From assembly GCA_900763035.1 (NCBI GenBank), contig CAAFIS010000272.1, forward strand, positions 1 to 6,608: a DNA stretch of 6,608 nucleotides, read 5' to 3'. Positions 1-6,024 of this stretch are shown here, in pieces. This stretch comes from Clostridia bacterium (GTDB lineage Bacteria > Bacillota > Clostridia > Oscillospirales > Acutalibacteraceae). The position numbers were made by a program, and so were the translations under genes. How positions within the stretch are numbered: position 1 is the first letter of the stretch; each line of letters begins with the position of its first letter. Below the pieces are notes generated by a model, which saw only the letters and a program-made list of their open reading frames with translations, made no database searches and was not told where the DNA came from.

Positions 1-7
1 CATCGAC

Positions 8-47
8 GAAAATATCCCGGCGGGGGAGACCCCGCCGGGATATTTTT
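8..47 (-). terminator. Rho-independent terminator, probably bidirectional
   Basis: An almost perfect hairpin: positions 9-25 pair with 30-46 over 17 bp (G8 and T47 can add a G-U pair) around a 4-nt loop. The inner stem is G+C-only and the outer stem is A/T. Read on the minus strand it lies about 18 nt after the stop of the GGGtGRT gene, and the 3' arm ends in four U, as expected for intrinsic termination. On the plus strand the 3' arm ends in five T, so it may also end a transcript entering from the left. No gene is visible between it and the window edge. Confidence 0.9.
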
Positions 48-64
48 CGTTTGGATGTCCGTGA

Positions 65-1072
65 TTATTTGAGCGCCTCGGCAACGGCCACGGCGCAGGC
101 GACGGTCGCGCCGACCATGGGGTTGTTGCCCATGCCGATCAGGCCCATCATCTCGACGTGCGCCGGGACGGAGGACGAACCGGCGAACTGCGCATCGCCG
201 TGCATACGGCCCATGGAGTCGGTCAGGCCGTAGGACGCGGGGCCGGCCGCCACGTTATCCGGGTGCAGCGTGCGGCCCGTACCGCCGCCGGAGGCCACGG
301 AGAAATACTTCTTGCCGTTTTCGATCGCCCACTTTTTGTAGGTGCCGGCCACCAGATGCTGGAAGCGGGTGGGGTTGGTGGAGTTGCCCGTGATGGACAC
401 CTCGACGCCCTCCTTCTGCATGATCGCGACGCCTTCCTGTACGTCGTTGGCGCCGTAGCACTTGACCAGCGCGCGCTCGCCGTCGGAGAACTTCTTCTCG
501 CGCACGACCTTCAGCTCGCCGCTGAAGAAGTCGTAATCGGTCTCCACATAGGTGAAGCCGTTGATGCGGCTGATGATATAAGCGGCATCCTTGCCCAGGC
601 CGTTGAGGATGACGCGCAGCGGCACCTTGCGCACCTTGTTGGCGGTGCGGGCGATGCCGATCGCGCCCTCGGCGGCGGCGAAGGACTCGTGCCCGGCGAG
701 GAACGCAAAGCAGGTCGTTTCGTCGCTCAGCAGCATCTTGCCGAGGTTGCCGTGGCCCAGACCCACCTTGCGGTGCTCCGCCACGGAGCCGGGCACGCAG
801 AACGCCTGCAGCCCTTCGCCGATCACGGCGGAGGCGTCGGCGGCATTCTTCACTCCGCGCTTGAGCGCGAGTGCGACGCCCATGGTGTACGCCCAAACGG
901 CGTTCTCGAACGCGATGGGCTGCACGCCCTTAACGATCGCATCGACGTCGACCCCCTTGGACAGGCACAGGTCGCGGCATTCTTCCAAAGAGCCAAGACC
1001 GTTCTCGGCCAGGAACTTCTCGATCCCGGCCATGCGGCGGTCTTTGCCTTCAAACATCACATCGTTCGCCAT
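65..1072 (-). CDS. GGGtGRT family protein (unknown function)
   Basis: This 335-residue protein carries the motif that names the GGGtGRT family: GGGTGRT at residues 262-268, followed by LHPDN. Other conserved-looking blocks are GHGNLGKML (106-114), FLAGHESFAAAEGAIGIA (124-141) and the Gly/Met-rich C-terminus GLIGMGNNPMVGATVA (310-325). It has six cysteines (32, 36, 92, 121, 205, 326), including a C-x3-C pair at 32/36, but no recognisable cluster-binding or nucleotide-binding signature. No signal peptide or clear membrane segment is seen, so it is probably cytoplasmic. The ATG at 1072 is chosen because AAGGAGG lies 8 nt upstream. The frame is open to 1108, but that start would overlap the preceding gene. 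It follows the NifU-like gene by 16 bp on the same transcript, and this pairing, which I recall from other Clostridia, suggests a role in iron-sulfur metabolism. The biochemical function is not known to me. Confidence 0.93.
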   Translation of the reverse strand: MANDVMFEGKDRRMAGIEKFLAENGLGSLEECRDLCLSKGVDVDAIVKGVQPIAFENAVWAYTMGVALALKRGVKNAADASAVIGEGLQAFCVPGSVAEHRKVGLGHGNLGKMLLSDETTCFAFLAGHESFAAAEGAIGIARTANKVRKVPLRVILNGLGKDAAYIISRINGFTYVETDYDFFSGELKVVREKKFSDGERALVKCYGANDVQEGVAIMQKEGVEVSITGNSTNPTRFQHLVAGTYKKWAIENGKKYFSVASGGGTGRTLHPDNVAAGPASYGLTDSMGRMHGDAQFAGSSSVPAHVEMMGLIGMGNNPMVGATVACAVAVAEALK

Positions 1073-1080
1073 CTGTACAT

Positions 1081-1087
1081 CCTCCTT
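1081..1087 (-). promoter_or_regulatory. Ribosome binding site of the GGGtGRT gene
   Basis: AAGGAGG on the minus strand, 8 nt before the ATG at 1072 and immediately after the TAA of the NifU-like gene (1089-1091). It fixes the internal ATG at 1072 over the longer in-frame start at 1108. Confidence 0.85.
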
Positions 1088-1088
1088 C

Positions 1089-1781
1089 TTATTCCTCACG
1101 GGGGTCAATGTACTTCGCCGCTCCGTCGAAACGGCCGTACTGCCCGATGTTCTTCTCGTAAGCCTCGTTGGGGGTCATGCCGTGGCGGATCCCCTCCAGC
1201 ATCTTGCCCAGCCGCACGAACTGATAACCGATGACCTCGCCTTCCTCGTCGAGCGCCAGCTTCGTCACGTAGCCCTCCGCCATCTCCAGATAGCGCACGC
1301 CCTTCGCCTTGGTGGAATACATCGTGCCGATCTGGCTGCGCAGGCCCTTGCCCAGATCCTCCAGACCGCCGCCGATCGCCAGACCGTCCTCGGAGAACGC
1401 CGACTGGCTGCGCCCGTAAACGATCTGCAAAAACAGCTCGCGCATCGCCACGTTGATCGCGTCGCACACCAGGTCCGTGTTCAGGCACTCCAGAATGGTC
1501 TTGCCCGGCAGGATCTCTGCCGCCATGGCCGCGGAATGCGTCATGCCGGAGCAGCCGACCGTTTCGACCAGCGCCTCCTCCACGATGCCCTTCTTGATGT
1601 TGAGCGTCAGCTTGCACGTGCCCTGCTGCGGCGCACACCAGCCCACGCCGTGCGTCAGGCCGGAGATATCGCCGATCTCCTTGGCTTTGACCCACTGCCC
1701 CTCCTCGGGGATGGGCGCGGGACCGTGGTGCGGACCCTTTTTCACTACGCACATGTTTTCCACTTCACGGGAATAGTTCAT
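1089..1781 (-). CDS. NifU-like iron-sulfur cluster assembly scaffold protein
   Basis: A 230-residue protein resembling the NifU/IscU N-terminal scaffold fold, on which Fe-S clusters are built and passed to apo-proteins. The best match is the stretch KLTLNIKKGIVEEALVETVGC (57-77), followed by SGMTHSAAMAAEILPGKTILE (78-98). It aligns by eye with the strand, Gly-Cys, Ala/Ser-rich helix and GKT loop of NifU. Cysteines are at 11, 49, 56, 77, 99 and 106; the first scaffold motif CGD is not present as such (QGTC at 53-56 instead). Residues after about 130 form an extension beyond a minimal IscU, including AIGGGLEDLGKGLRSQIGTMYSTKAKG. The ATG at 1781 is preceded by AAAGGAG at 7 nt; the frame is open upstream to 2054, but that would run through the promoter. 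First gene of a two-gene transcript with the GGGtGRT gene. The fold is fairly sure; the cluster type and clients are unknown. Confidence 0.85.
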   Translation of the reverse strand: MNYSREVENMCVVKKGPHHGPAPIPEEGQWVKAKEIGDISGLTHGVGWCAPQQGTCKLTLNIKKGIVEEALVETVGCSGMTHSAAMAAEILPGKTILECLNTDLVCDAINVAMRELFLQIVYGRSQSAFSEDGLAIGGGLEDLGKGLRSQIGTMYSTKAKGVRYLEMAEGYVTKLALDEEGEVIGYQFVRLGKMLEGIRHGMTPNEAYEKNIGQYGRFDGAAKYIDPREE

Positions 1782-1788
1782 ATCGGTG

Positions 1789-1795
1789 CTCCTTT
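1789..1795 (-). promoter_or_regulatory. Ribosome binding site of the NifU-like gene
   Basis: AAAGGAG on the minus strand with a 7-nt spacer to the ATG at 1781. It supports this start over upstream in-frame ATGs, which would fall in or before the minus-strand promoter. Confidence 0.85.
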
Positions 1796-1820
1796 CGGTT
1801 TTTCGTACACGTCGTGCGGC

Positions 1821-1840
1821 CGCCCGGAATAATACGGGCG
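1821..1840 (-). other. Small hairpin in the 5' leader of the NifU-like transcript
   Basis: CGCCCG at 1821-1826 and CGGGCG at 1835-1840 form a 6-bp G+C-only stem with an 8-nt A/T-rich loop. It lies inside the predicted leader of about 70 nt. There is no U-run after it, so it is not a terminator; it may only stabilise the mRNA. Confidence 0.4.
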
Positions 1841-1859
1841 CTCGCGGTCGTACATCGGT

Positions 1860-1888
1860 ATTATAGCGTTTATCCGGCGGTTTTTCAA
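1860..1888 (-). promoter_or_regulatory. Sigma-A promoter for the NifU-like/GGGtGRT transcript
   Basis: On the minus strand, TTGAAA (plus positions 1883-1888) and TATAAT (1860-1865) are separated by exactly 17 nt. An A/T-rich stretch, including seven T at 1902-1908 of the plus strand, lies upstream and could act as an UP element. Transcription would start near 1853, giving a leader of about 70 nt. Confidence 0.8.
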
Positions 1889-1912
1889 GCCCAAAATGTG
1901 ATTTTTTTAACG

Positions 1913-1937
1913 GCTGACGGCGGTTTTTCGCCGCAGC
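1913..1937. repeat. Imperfect inverted repeat upstream of the plus-strand promoter
   Basis: GCTG (1913-1916) and CGGCG (1918-1922) mirror CGCCG (1929-1933) and CAGC (1934-1937), with one bulged A and a 6-nt centre. It sits between the two divergent promoters, 10 bp before the plus-strand -35 box. It could be a protein-binding site or a chance fold in G+C-rich DNA; no T-run follows on either side. Confidence 0.35.
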
Positions 1938-1947
1938 AGGAAAAAGC

Positions 1948-1976
1948 TTGACAGACGAAATGTATAGGAGTATAAT
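1948..1976 (+). promoter_or_regulatory. Perfect-consensus sigma-A promoter for the citrate synthase operon
   Basis: TTGACA at 1948-1953 and TATAAT at 1971-1976 with a 17-nt spacer: an exact match to the housekeeping consensus at all twelve positions and at optimal spacing. The start point would be near 1983, giving a leader of about 52 nt, too short for a typical riboswitch or T-box. A promoter this strong usually needs a repressor, and a palindrome overlaps its downstream edge. Confidence 0.92.
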
Positions 1977-1994
1977 CGTATACACGAATACGAT
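1975..1994. promoter_or_regulatory. Candidate operator: 20-bp inverted repeat at the transcription start
   Basis: ATCGTAT (1975-1981) and ATACGAT (1988-1994) are perfect 7-bp inverted arms around the 6-nt centre ACACGA. A nested symmetry, TCGT-ATAC-ACGA, occurs at 1976-1987. The site covers the last two bases of the -10 box and the expected start point, so a bound protein would block RNA polymerase. GntR/FadR-type dimers bind short palindromes in such positions. The second gene of the operon encodes such a regulator, which makes it the likely ligand of this site (inference). Confidence 0.6.
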
Positions 1995-2019
1995 CACCGA
2001 CGTATCCCGTTCGCAAGGG

Positions 2020-2026
2020 AAAGGAG
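2020..2026 (+). promoter_or_regulatory. Ribosome binding site of the citrate synthase gene
   Basis: AAAGGAG with an 8-nt spacer to the ATG at 2035. It decides this start over the in-frame ATG at 1948 (not 1947), whose codon lies just beside and within the -35 region and would precede the transcription start. Confidence 0.85.
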
Positions 2027-2034
2027 CATACCTC

Positions 2035-3411
2035 ATGCTGGAGCTATCCAACAAAACGAACCTACTGGAAGAAGATACCTACCGCTACTCGCTGCAGGAC
2101 GTCCCGGAGGCCAACCTGTACCGCGAGGTCTACAGCTACGATACCGTGCCCAAGGTAGCGTTCAACCACCGGCGCGTGCCGCTTGGGATGCCCAAGGAGA
2201 TCTGGATCACGGACACGTCGCTGCGCGACGGCCAGCAGGCGGTCGAGCCGTACACGGTCGACCAGATCGTGCGGCTGTATCAGCTGATGTCGAAATTGGG
2301 CGGTCCTTACGGCATCATCCGGCAAACGGAGATGTTCGTGTACAGCAAAAAGGACCGCGAGGCGCTGGAGAAATGTCAGGCGCTGGGACTGAAATTCCCG
2401 GAGATCACGACGTGGATCCGCGCCAACCGCGAGGATTTCAAGCTCGTGCGCGATCTGGGCATCCGCGAAACGGGCATCCTCGTCAGCTGCTCCGATTATC
2501 ACATCTTCAAAAAGCTGAAAACGACGCGCAAAAAGGCGATGGAGCAGTATCTGGCGGCGGTCAGCGACGCATTCGAGGCGGGGGTCATGCCGCGCTGCCA
2601 TCTGGAGGACATCACGCGCGCGGATTTTTACGGCTTCGTCGTGCCGTTCGTCAATGCGCTGATGGCGATGAGCCGCGACGCGGGCATCCCGGTGCGGATC
2701 CGCGCGTGCGACACGATGGGCTACGGCGTGCCGTATCCGGAGGTCGCGCTGCCGCGCAGCGTGCCGGGCATCGTCTACGGCCTGCAGCACTATTCCGAGG
2801 TGCCCAGCGAGATGCTCGAGTGGCACGGCCACAACGATTTTTATAAGGCCGTCGCCAACGCCTCCACGGCGTGGCTGTACGGCGCGTCCGGCGTCAACTG
2901 CTCGCTGCTCGGCATCGGCGAGCGCACGGGCAACGTGCCGCTCGAGGCCATGGTGATGGAATACGCGTCGCTGCGCGGCTCGCTCGACGGCATGGACACC
3001 ACCGTCATCACCGAGATCGCGGACTATTACAAGAAAGAGATCGGCTACAAGATCCCGCCGATGACCCCGTTCGTCGGCCGCAACTTCAACGTTACCCGTG
3101 CCGGCATCCACGCGGACGGCCTGCTTAAGGACGAGGAGATCTATAACATCTTCGATACCAAAAAGATCTTGGGTCGCCCGGCGACGGTCATGGTCGGCAA
3201 AAGCTCCGGTCTGGCCGGCATCGCCTACTGGATCAACGAGAACTATGGCCTGACGGACGATACGCGGCTGGATAAGCGCGACCCGCTGGTGGTGGCGATG
3301 AAGGAATGGATCGACAAGGAATACGACGACGGGCGGCAGACCGCCCTGTCTGCCGAGGAGATCGAGGATAAGCTGTCCGCGCTGTCCGGCGGCCGGTTCG
3401 GGCGGCTGTGA
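2035..3411 (+). CDS. Probable Re-citrate synthase (isopropylmalate/homocitrate synthase family)
   Basis: A 458-residue member of the DRE-TIM metallolyase family, which condenses acetyl-CoA with a 2-oxo acid. The TIM barrel starts near residue 54. The signature LRDGQQ at 63-68 gives the catalytic Arg64 and metal ligand Asp65, and HGH at 264-266 gives the two His ligands of the divalent metal. HLEDI (189-193), GIGERTGNVPLE (293-304) and AGIHADGLLK (356-365) are further family blocks. Only about 70 residues follow the helical subdomain, so there is no room for the leucine-binding LeuA domain of true isopropylmalate synthases. Known Re-citrate synthases of anaerobes such as Clostridium kluyveri belong to this family. 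The adjoining aconitase and isocitrate dehydrogenase point to oxaloacetate as substrate and citrate as product. The main alternative is homocitrate synthase; the neighbours could in principle be homoaconitase and homoisocitrate dehydrogenase, but that is less likely in Clostridia. First gene of the operon, 15 bp before the regulator. Confidence 0.8.
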   Translation: MLELSNKTNLLEEDTYRYSLQDVPEANLYREVYSYDTVPKVAFNHRRVPLGMPKEIWITDTSLRDGQQAVEPYTVDQIVRLYQLMSKLGGPYGIIRQTEMFVYSKKDREALEKCQALGLKFPEITTWIRANREDFKLVRDLGIRETGILVSCSDYHIFKKLKTTRKKAMEQYLAAVSDAFEAGVMPRCHLEDITRADFYGFVVPFVNALMAMSRDAGIPVRIRACDTMGYGVPYPEVALPRSVPGIVYGLQHYSEVPSEMLEWHGHNDFYKAVANASTAWLYGASGVNCSLLGIGERTGNVPLEAMVMEYASLRGSLDGMDTTVITEIADYYKKEIGYKIPPMTPFVGRNFNVTRAGIHADGLLKDEEIYNIFDTKKILGRPATVMVGKSSGLAGIAYWINENYGLTDDTRLDKRDPLVVAMKEWIDKEYDDGRQTALSAEEIEDKLSALSGGRFGRL

Positions 3412-3426
3412 GCCAAGGAGGAAGGC

Positions 3427-4068
3427 ATGGAAGAACACAAGAGCATATCGCTGGCGGATATCGTGTTCGAAAAACTGGAGAACGATATCCTCAGCGGCCG
3501 CTACGCCTACGGCGAGGTGCTGACCGAGAGCGGCCTGTGCGAGGAGCTGGGCGTCAGCCGCACCCCGATCCGCGAGGCGACGCGCCGTCTGGAGCAGGAG
3601 AACATCCTGCGCATGACCGGCAAGGGGCTGGTGGTGCAGGGCATCACGCGCGACGATATCCGCGACATCCTGGCGATCCGCCTGCGGATCGAGGGCATGG
3701 CGGCGGCCTACGCCGCCGAGCGCATGAGCCCGGAGGACAAAAAGAAGCTGCGTGAGGCCGTGGATCTGCAGGAGTTTTATGTCGGCCGATCGGATGCCGA
3801 TCACGTGCAGTGGCAGGATCACGAGTTCCACGAAACGATCTATGCCGGCTGCGGCAGCGTCACGCTGCAGAGCACGCTCGTCCCGCTGCACCGCAAGGCG
3901 CAGAAATACCGCCGCGCGTCGGTCGAGAACAAGGCGCGCGCGGCGCAGTCGGTGGAGGAGCATCGCCTGATCTGCGAAGCGATCGAGGCGGGCGACGCGA
4001 AGCTGGCCGAGGAGCGGATGGTCGCCCATATCGAGAACGCCCGCAAAAGCATGCTGGACGAAGGCTGA
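3427..4068 (+). CDS. GntR-family transcriptional regulator, FadR/FCD subfamily
   Basis: A 213-residue DNA-binding protein. Residues 8-72 form the GntR winged helix-turn-helix: LADIVFEKLENDILSGRY, the recognition helix region VSRTPIREATRRLEQE (43-58), and the wing around MTGKGLVVQ. Residues about 75-205 form the helical FCD ligand domain. Asp131 and His135 (DHEFH), His179 (EEHRLI) and His201 (VAHIENA) match the Asp-His-His-His pattern that binds a metal ion in many FCD regulators, where the metal helps hold a small carboxylate effector. The effector is therefore plausibly an organic acid of this pathway such as citrate (inference). Start at 3427 with AAGGAGG 5 nt upstream. It lies inside the operon it probably controls, 15 bp after the citrate synthase and 24 bp before aconitase. 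It most likely represses the promoter at 1948-1976 through the palindrome at 1975-1994. Family assignment is firm; target and ligand are inferred. Confidence 0.92.
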   Translation: MEEHKSISLADIVFEKLENDILSGRYAYGEVLTESGLCEELGVSRTPIREATRRLEQENILRMTGKGLVVQGITRDDIRDILAIRLRIEGMAAAYAAERMSPEDKKKLREAVDLQEFYVGRSDADHVQWQDHEFHETIYAGCGSVTLQSTLVPLHRKAQKYRRASVENKARAAQSVEEHRLICEAIEAGDAKLAEERMVAHIENARKSMLDEG

Positions 4069-4092
4069 ATTTTCGGAAGGAAGGCAAAAACG

Positions 4093-6024
4093 ATGGGACT
4101 CACGATCGCACAAAAGATCATCAAAGCACATCTGCTGGAGGGGGACATGACCCCCGGCAGCGAGATCGCGCTGCGGATCGACCAGACCCTGACGCAGGAC
4201 GCCACCGGCACCATGGCCTATCTGGAATTTGAAACGATGGGCATCCCGCGCGTGCGCACCGAGCGCAGCGTGGCCTACATCGACCACAACACGCTGCAAT
4301 CCGGCTTCGAGAATGCGGACGATCACCGCTACATCCAGTCCGTGGCCAAAAAGCACGGCATCTGGTTCTCACGGCCGGGCAACGGCATCTGCCATCAGGT
4401 GCATCTCGAACGGTTCGGTAAGCCGGGCAAAACGCTGATCGGCTCCGACAGCCACACCCCCACCGGCGGCGGCATCGGTATGCTCGCTATGGGCGCGGGC
4501 GGGCTGGACGTCGCGGTCGCGATGGGCGGCGGCGCATACTACATCACCATGCCGAGGATGCTCAAGGTGGAGCTGACCGGCCGCCTGCGGCCGTTCGTCA
4601 CCGCCAAGGACGTCAGTCTGGAGATCCTGCGGCAGCTGTCGGTCAAGGGCGGCGTCGGCTATATCATCGAATGGGGCGGCGAGGGCATCGCCTCGCTGAC
4701 CGTGCCGGAGCGCGCCACGATCACGAACATGGGGACGGAGCTCGGCGCGACCACGTCGATCTTCCCGTCGGACGAGGTGACGCGCGCGTTCCTCGCCGCC
4801 GAGGGGAGAGAGGCGGACTTCACGCCGCTTAGAAGCGACCCGGACGCCGTGTACGATAAGGTCGTGCACATCGATCTGTCGGCGCTCGAGCCGATGATCG
4901 CCTGCCCGCACAGCCCCGATAAGGTCGTGCCGGTGTCGGCCGTCGCGGATACCAAGGTCGATCAGGTGTGCATCGGCTCGTGCACGAACTCGTCGCTGCA
5001 GGATATGCTCAAGGTCGCGGCGCTGCTCAAGGGCCGCACGATCTCCCCGTCGGTCAGCCTGTCGATCTCGCCCGGCTCCAAGCAGGTGCTGTCCATGCTG
5101 TCCGACTGCGGCGCGCTCGGCGATATCCTTGCCTCCGGCGCGCGTCTGCTCGAGTGCGCGTGCGGCCCGTGCATCGGCATGGGATTCTCCCCCAATTCCG
5201 CGGGCGTCAGCCTGCGCACGTTCAACCGCAATTTCGAGGGGCGCAGCGGCACGGCCGATGCGCAGGTCTACCTCGTCAGCCCGGAAACGGCGGTCGCAGC
5301 TGCCGTGTTCGGCCGGATCACCGATCCGCGCGCGCTCGGCACCATGCCGGAGATCCGGCTGCCGGACGCCTTCAAGATCGACGACAGCGCCGTCCTGCCC
5401 CCGGCGAGCGAGGCGGAGGCCCCCGCCGTCGAGGTGCTGCGCGGCCCCAACATCAAGGCGTTCCCGCGCTGCTATCCGCAGGAGGATACGCTTACCGCGC
5501 CGCTGACGCTCAAGGTCGGCGACAACATCACCACCGACCACATCATGCCCGCAGGCGCCAAGATCCTGCCGTATCGCTCCAACATCCCGCACCTGTCGCA
5601 GTTCTGCTTCGGCGTGTGCGACAAAACGTTCCCGGAGCGGGCCAAGGCGGCGGGGCGCAGCATCATCGTCGGCGGCAGCAACTACGGCCAAGGCTCTTCG
5701 CGTGAGCACGCCGCGCTGGTGCCGCTCTACCTCGGTGTGCGTGCCGTCATCGCCAAAGGCTTTGCCCGCATCCACGCGGCCAACCTGATCAACGCCGGGA
5801 TCCTGCCGCTGACCTTTGCCGATCCCGCCGACTACGATCGGCTGACGCAGGGCGATACCCTTACGCTGACTGATGTGTTCGCGGGGATGGAGAACGGAAA
5901 GATCACGCTGACCGACGAAACGACCGGCGATCAGATCGCTCTCGTCGCCGATCTGACCGCTCGGCAGCGCGCGATCCTGAAGGCCGGCGGCCTTCTGGGC
6001 TATACGAAGGAGCAAGGCAAATGA
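4093..6024 (+). CDS. Aconitate hydratase, Aquifex-type (short form)
   Basis: Interconverts citrate and isocitrate via cis-aconitate on a [4Fe-4S] cluster, in the cytoplasm. At 643 residues it fits the shorter Aquifex-type aconitases rather than the roughly 900-residue AcnA. The N-terminus MGLTIAQKIIKAHL...ALRIDQTLTQDATG is typical of that type. IGSDSHTPTGGGIGMLAMGAGGLD (116-139) is the substrate/cofactor region. The three cluster ligands are Cys297 (IGSCTNSS) and Cys357/Cys360 (CGPCIGMG). The swivel domain follows from about 470, with GDNITTDHIMPAG (476-488) and SNYGQGSSREHAALVP (529-544) containing the active-site Ser535 and Arg537. All key residues are present, so it should be active. Homoaconitase is an alternative that the sequence alone does not exclude. 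The ATG at 4093 follows a GGAAGGAAGG purine-rich site. Its TGA overlaps the start of the dehydrogenase gene. Confidence 0.95.
   Translation: MGLTIAQKIIKAHLLEGDMTPGSEIALRIDQTLTQDATGTMAYLEFETMGIPRVRTERSVAYIDHNTLQSGFENADDHRYIQSVAKKHGIWFSRPGNGICHQVHLERFGKPGKTLIGSDSHTPTGGGIGMLAMGAGGLDVAVAMGGGAYYITMPRMLKVELTGRLRPFVTAKDVSLEILRQLSVKGGVGYIIEWGGEGIASLTVPERATITNMGTELGATTSIFPSDEVTRAFLAAEGREADFTPLRSDPDAVYDKVVHIDLSALEPMIACPHSPDKVVPVSAVADTKVDQVCIGSCTNSSLQDMLKVAALLKGRTISPSVSLSISPGSKQVLSMLSDCGALGDILASGARLLECACGPCIGMGFSPNSAGVSLRTFNRNFEGRSGTADAQVYLVSPETAVAAAVFGRITDPRALGTMPEIRLPDAFKIDDSAVLPPASEAEAPAVEVLRGPNIKAFPRCYPQEDTLTAPLTLKVGDNITTDHIMPAGAKILPYRSNIPHLSQFCFGVCDKTFPERAKAAGRSIIVGGSNYGQGSSREHAALVPLYLGVRAVIAKGFARIHAANLINAGILPLTFADPADYDRLTQGDTLTLTDVFAGMENGKITLTDETTGDQIALVADLTARQRAILKAGGLLGYTKEQGK

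Noticed and set aside
158..1832. Plus-strand open frames (158-1234 and 591-1832) opposite the GGGtGRT and NifU-like genes
   Set aside because: They run across the minus-strand genes and their leader, lack family motifs, and have the skewed composition of G+C-rich antisense frames.
1821..1840. Leader hairpin of the NifU-like gene considered as a terminator
   Set aside because: Short 6-bp stem and no U-run after it on either strand, and it lies between a good promoter and its gene.
2005..2020. Short hairpin TCCC...GGGA just before the citrate synthase ribosome site, considered as an attenuator or riboswitch
   Set aside because: Only 4 bp with an 8-nt loop in a leader of about 52 nt; no terminator/anti-terminator pair or conserved aptamer elements.
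1948..2034. Upstream ATG at 1948 as start of the citrate synthase
   Set aside because: The segment holds the -35 and -10 boxes and the predicted transcription start, and the ATG at 2035 has a well-spaced AAAGGAG. The extra residues do not resemble the family N-terminus.
2062..4356. Very long open frame on the minus strand opposite the citrate synthase and regulator genes
   Set aside because: Composition is that of an antisense shadow (rich in Arg, Ala, His, Leu, Asp), with no recognisable motif. The plus-strand genes have clear family motifs and ribosome sites. High third-position G+C makes such open frames common.
4369..6015. Long minus-strand open frame opposite aconitase
   Set aside because: Shadow of a gene with all aconitase motifs; low-complexity Arg/Ala/Asp/His content and no ribosome site of note.
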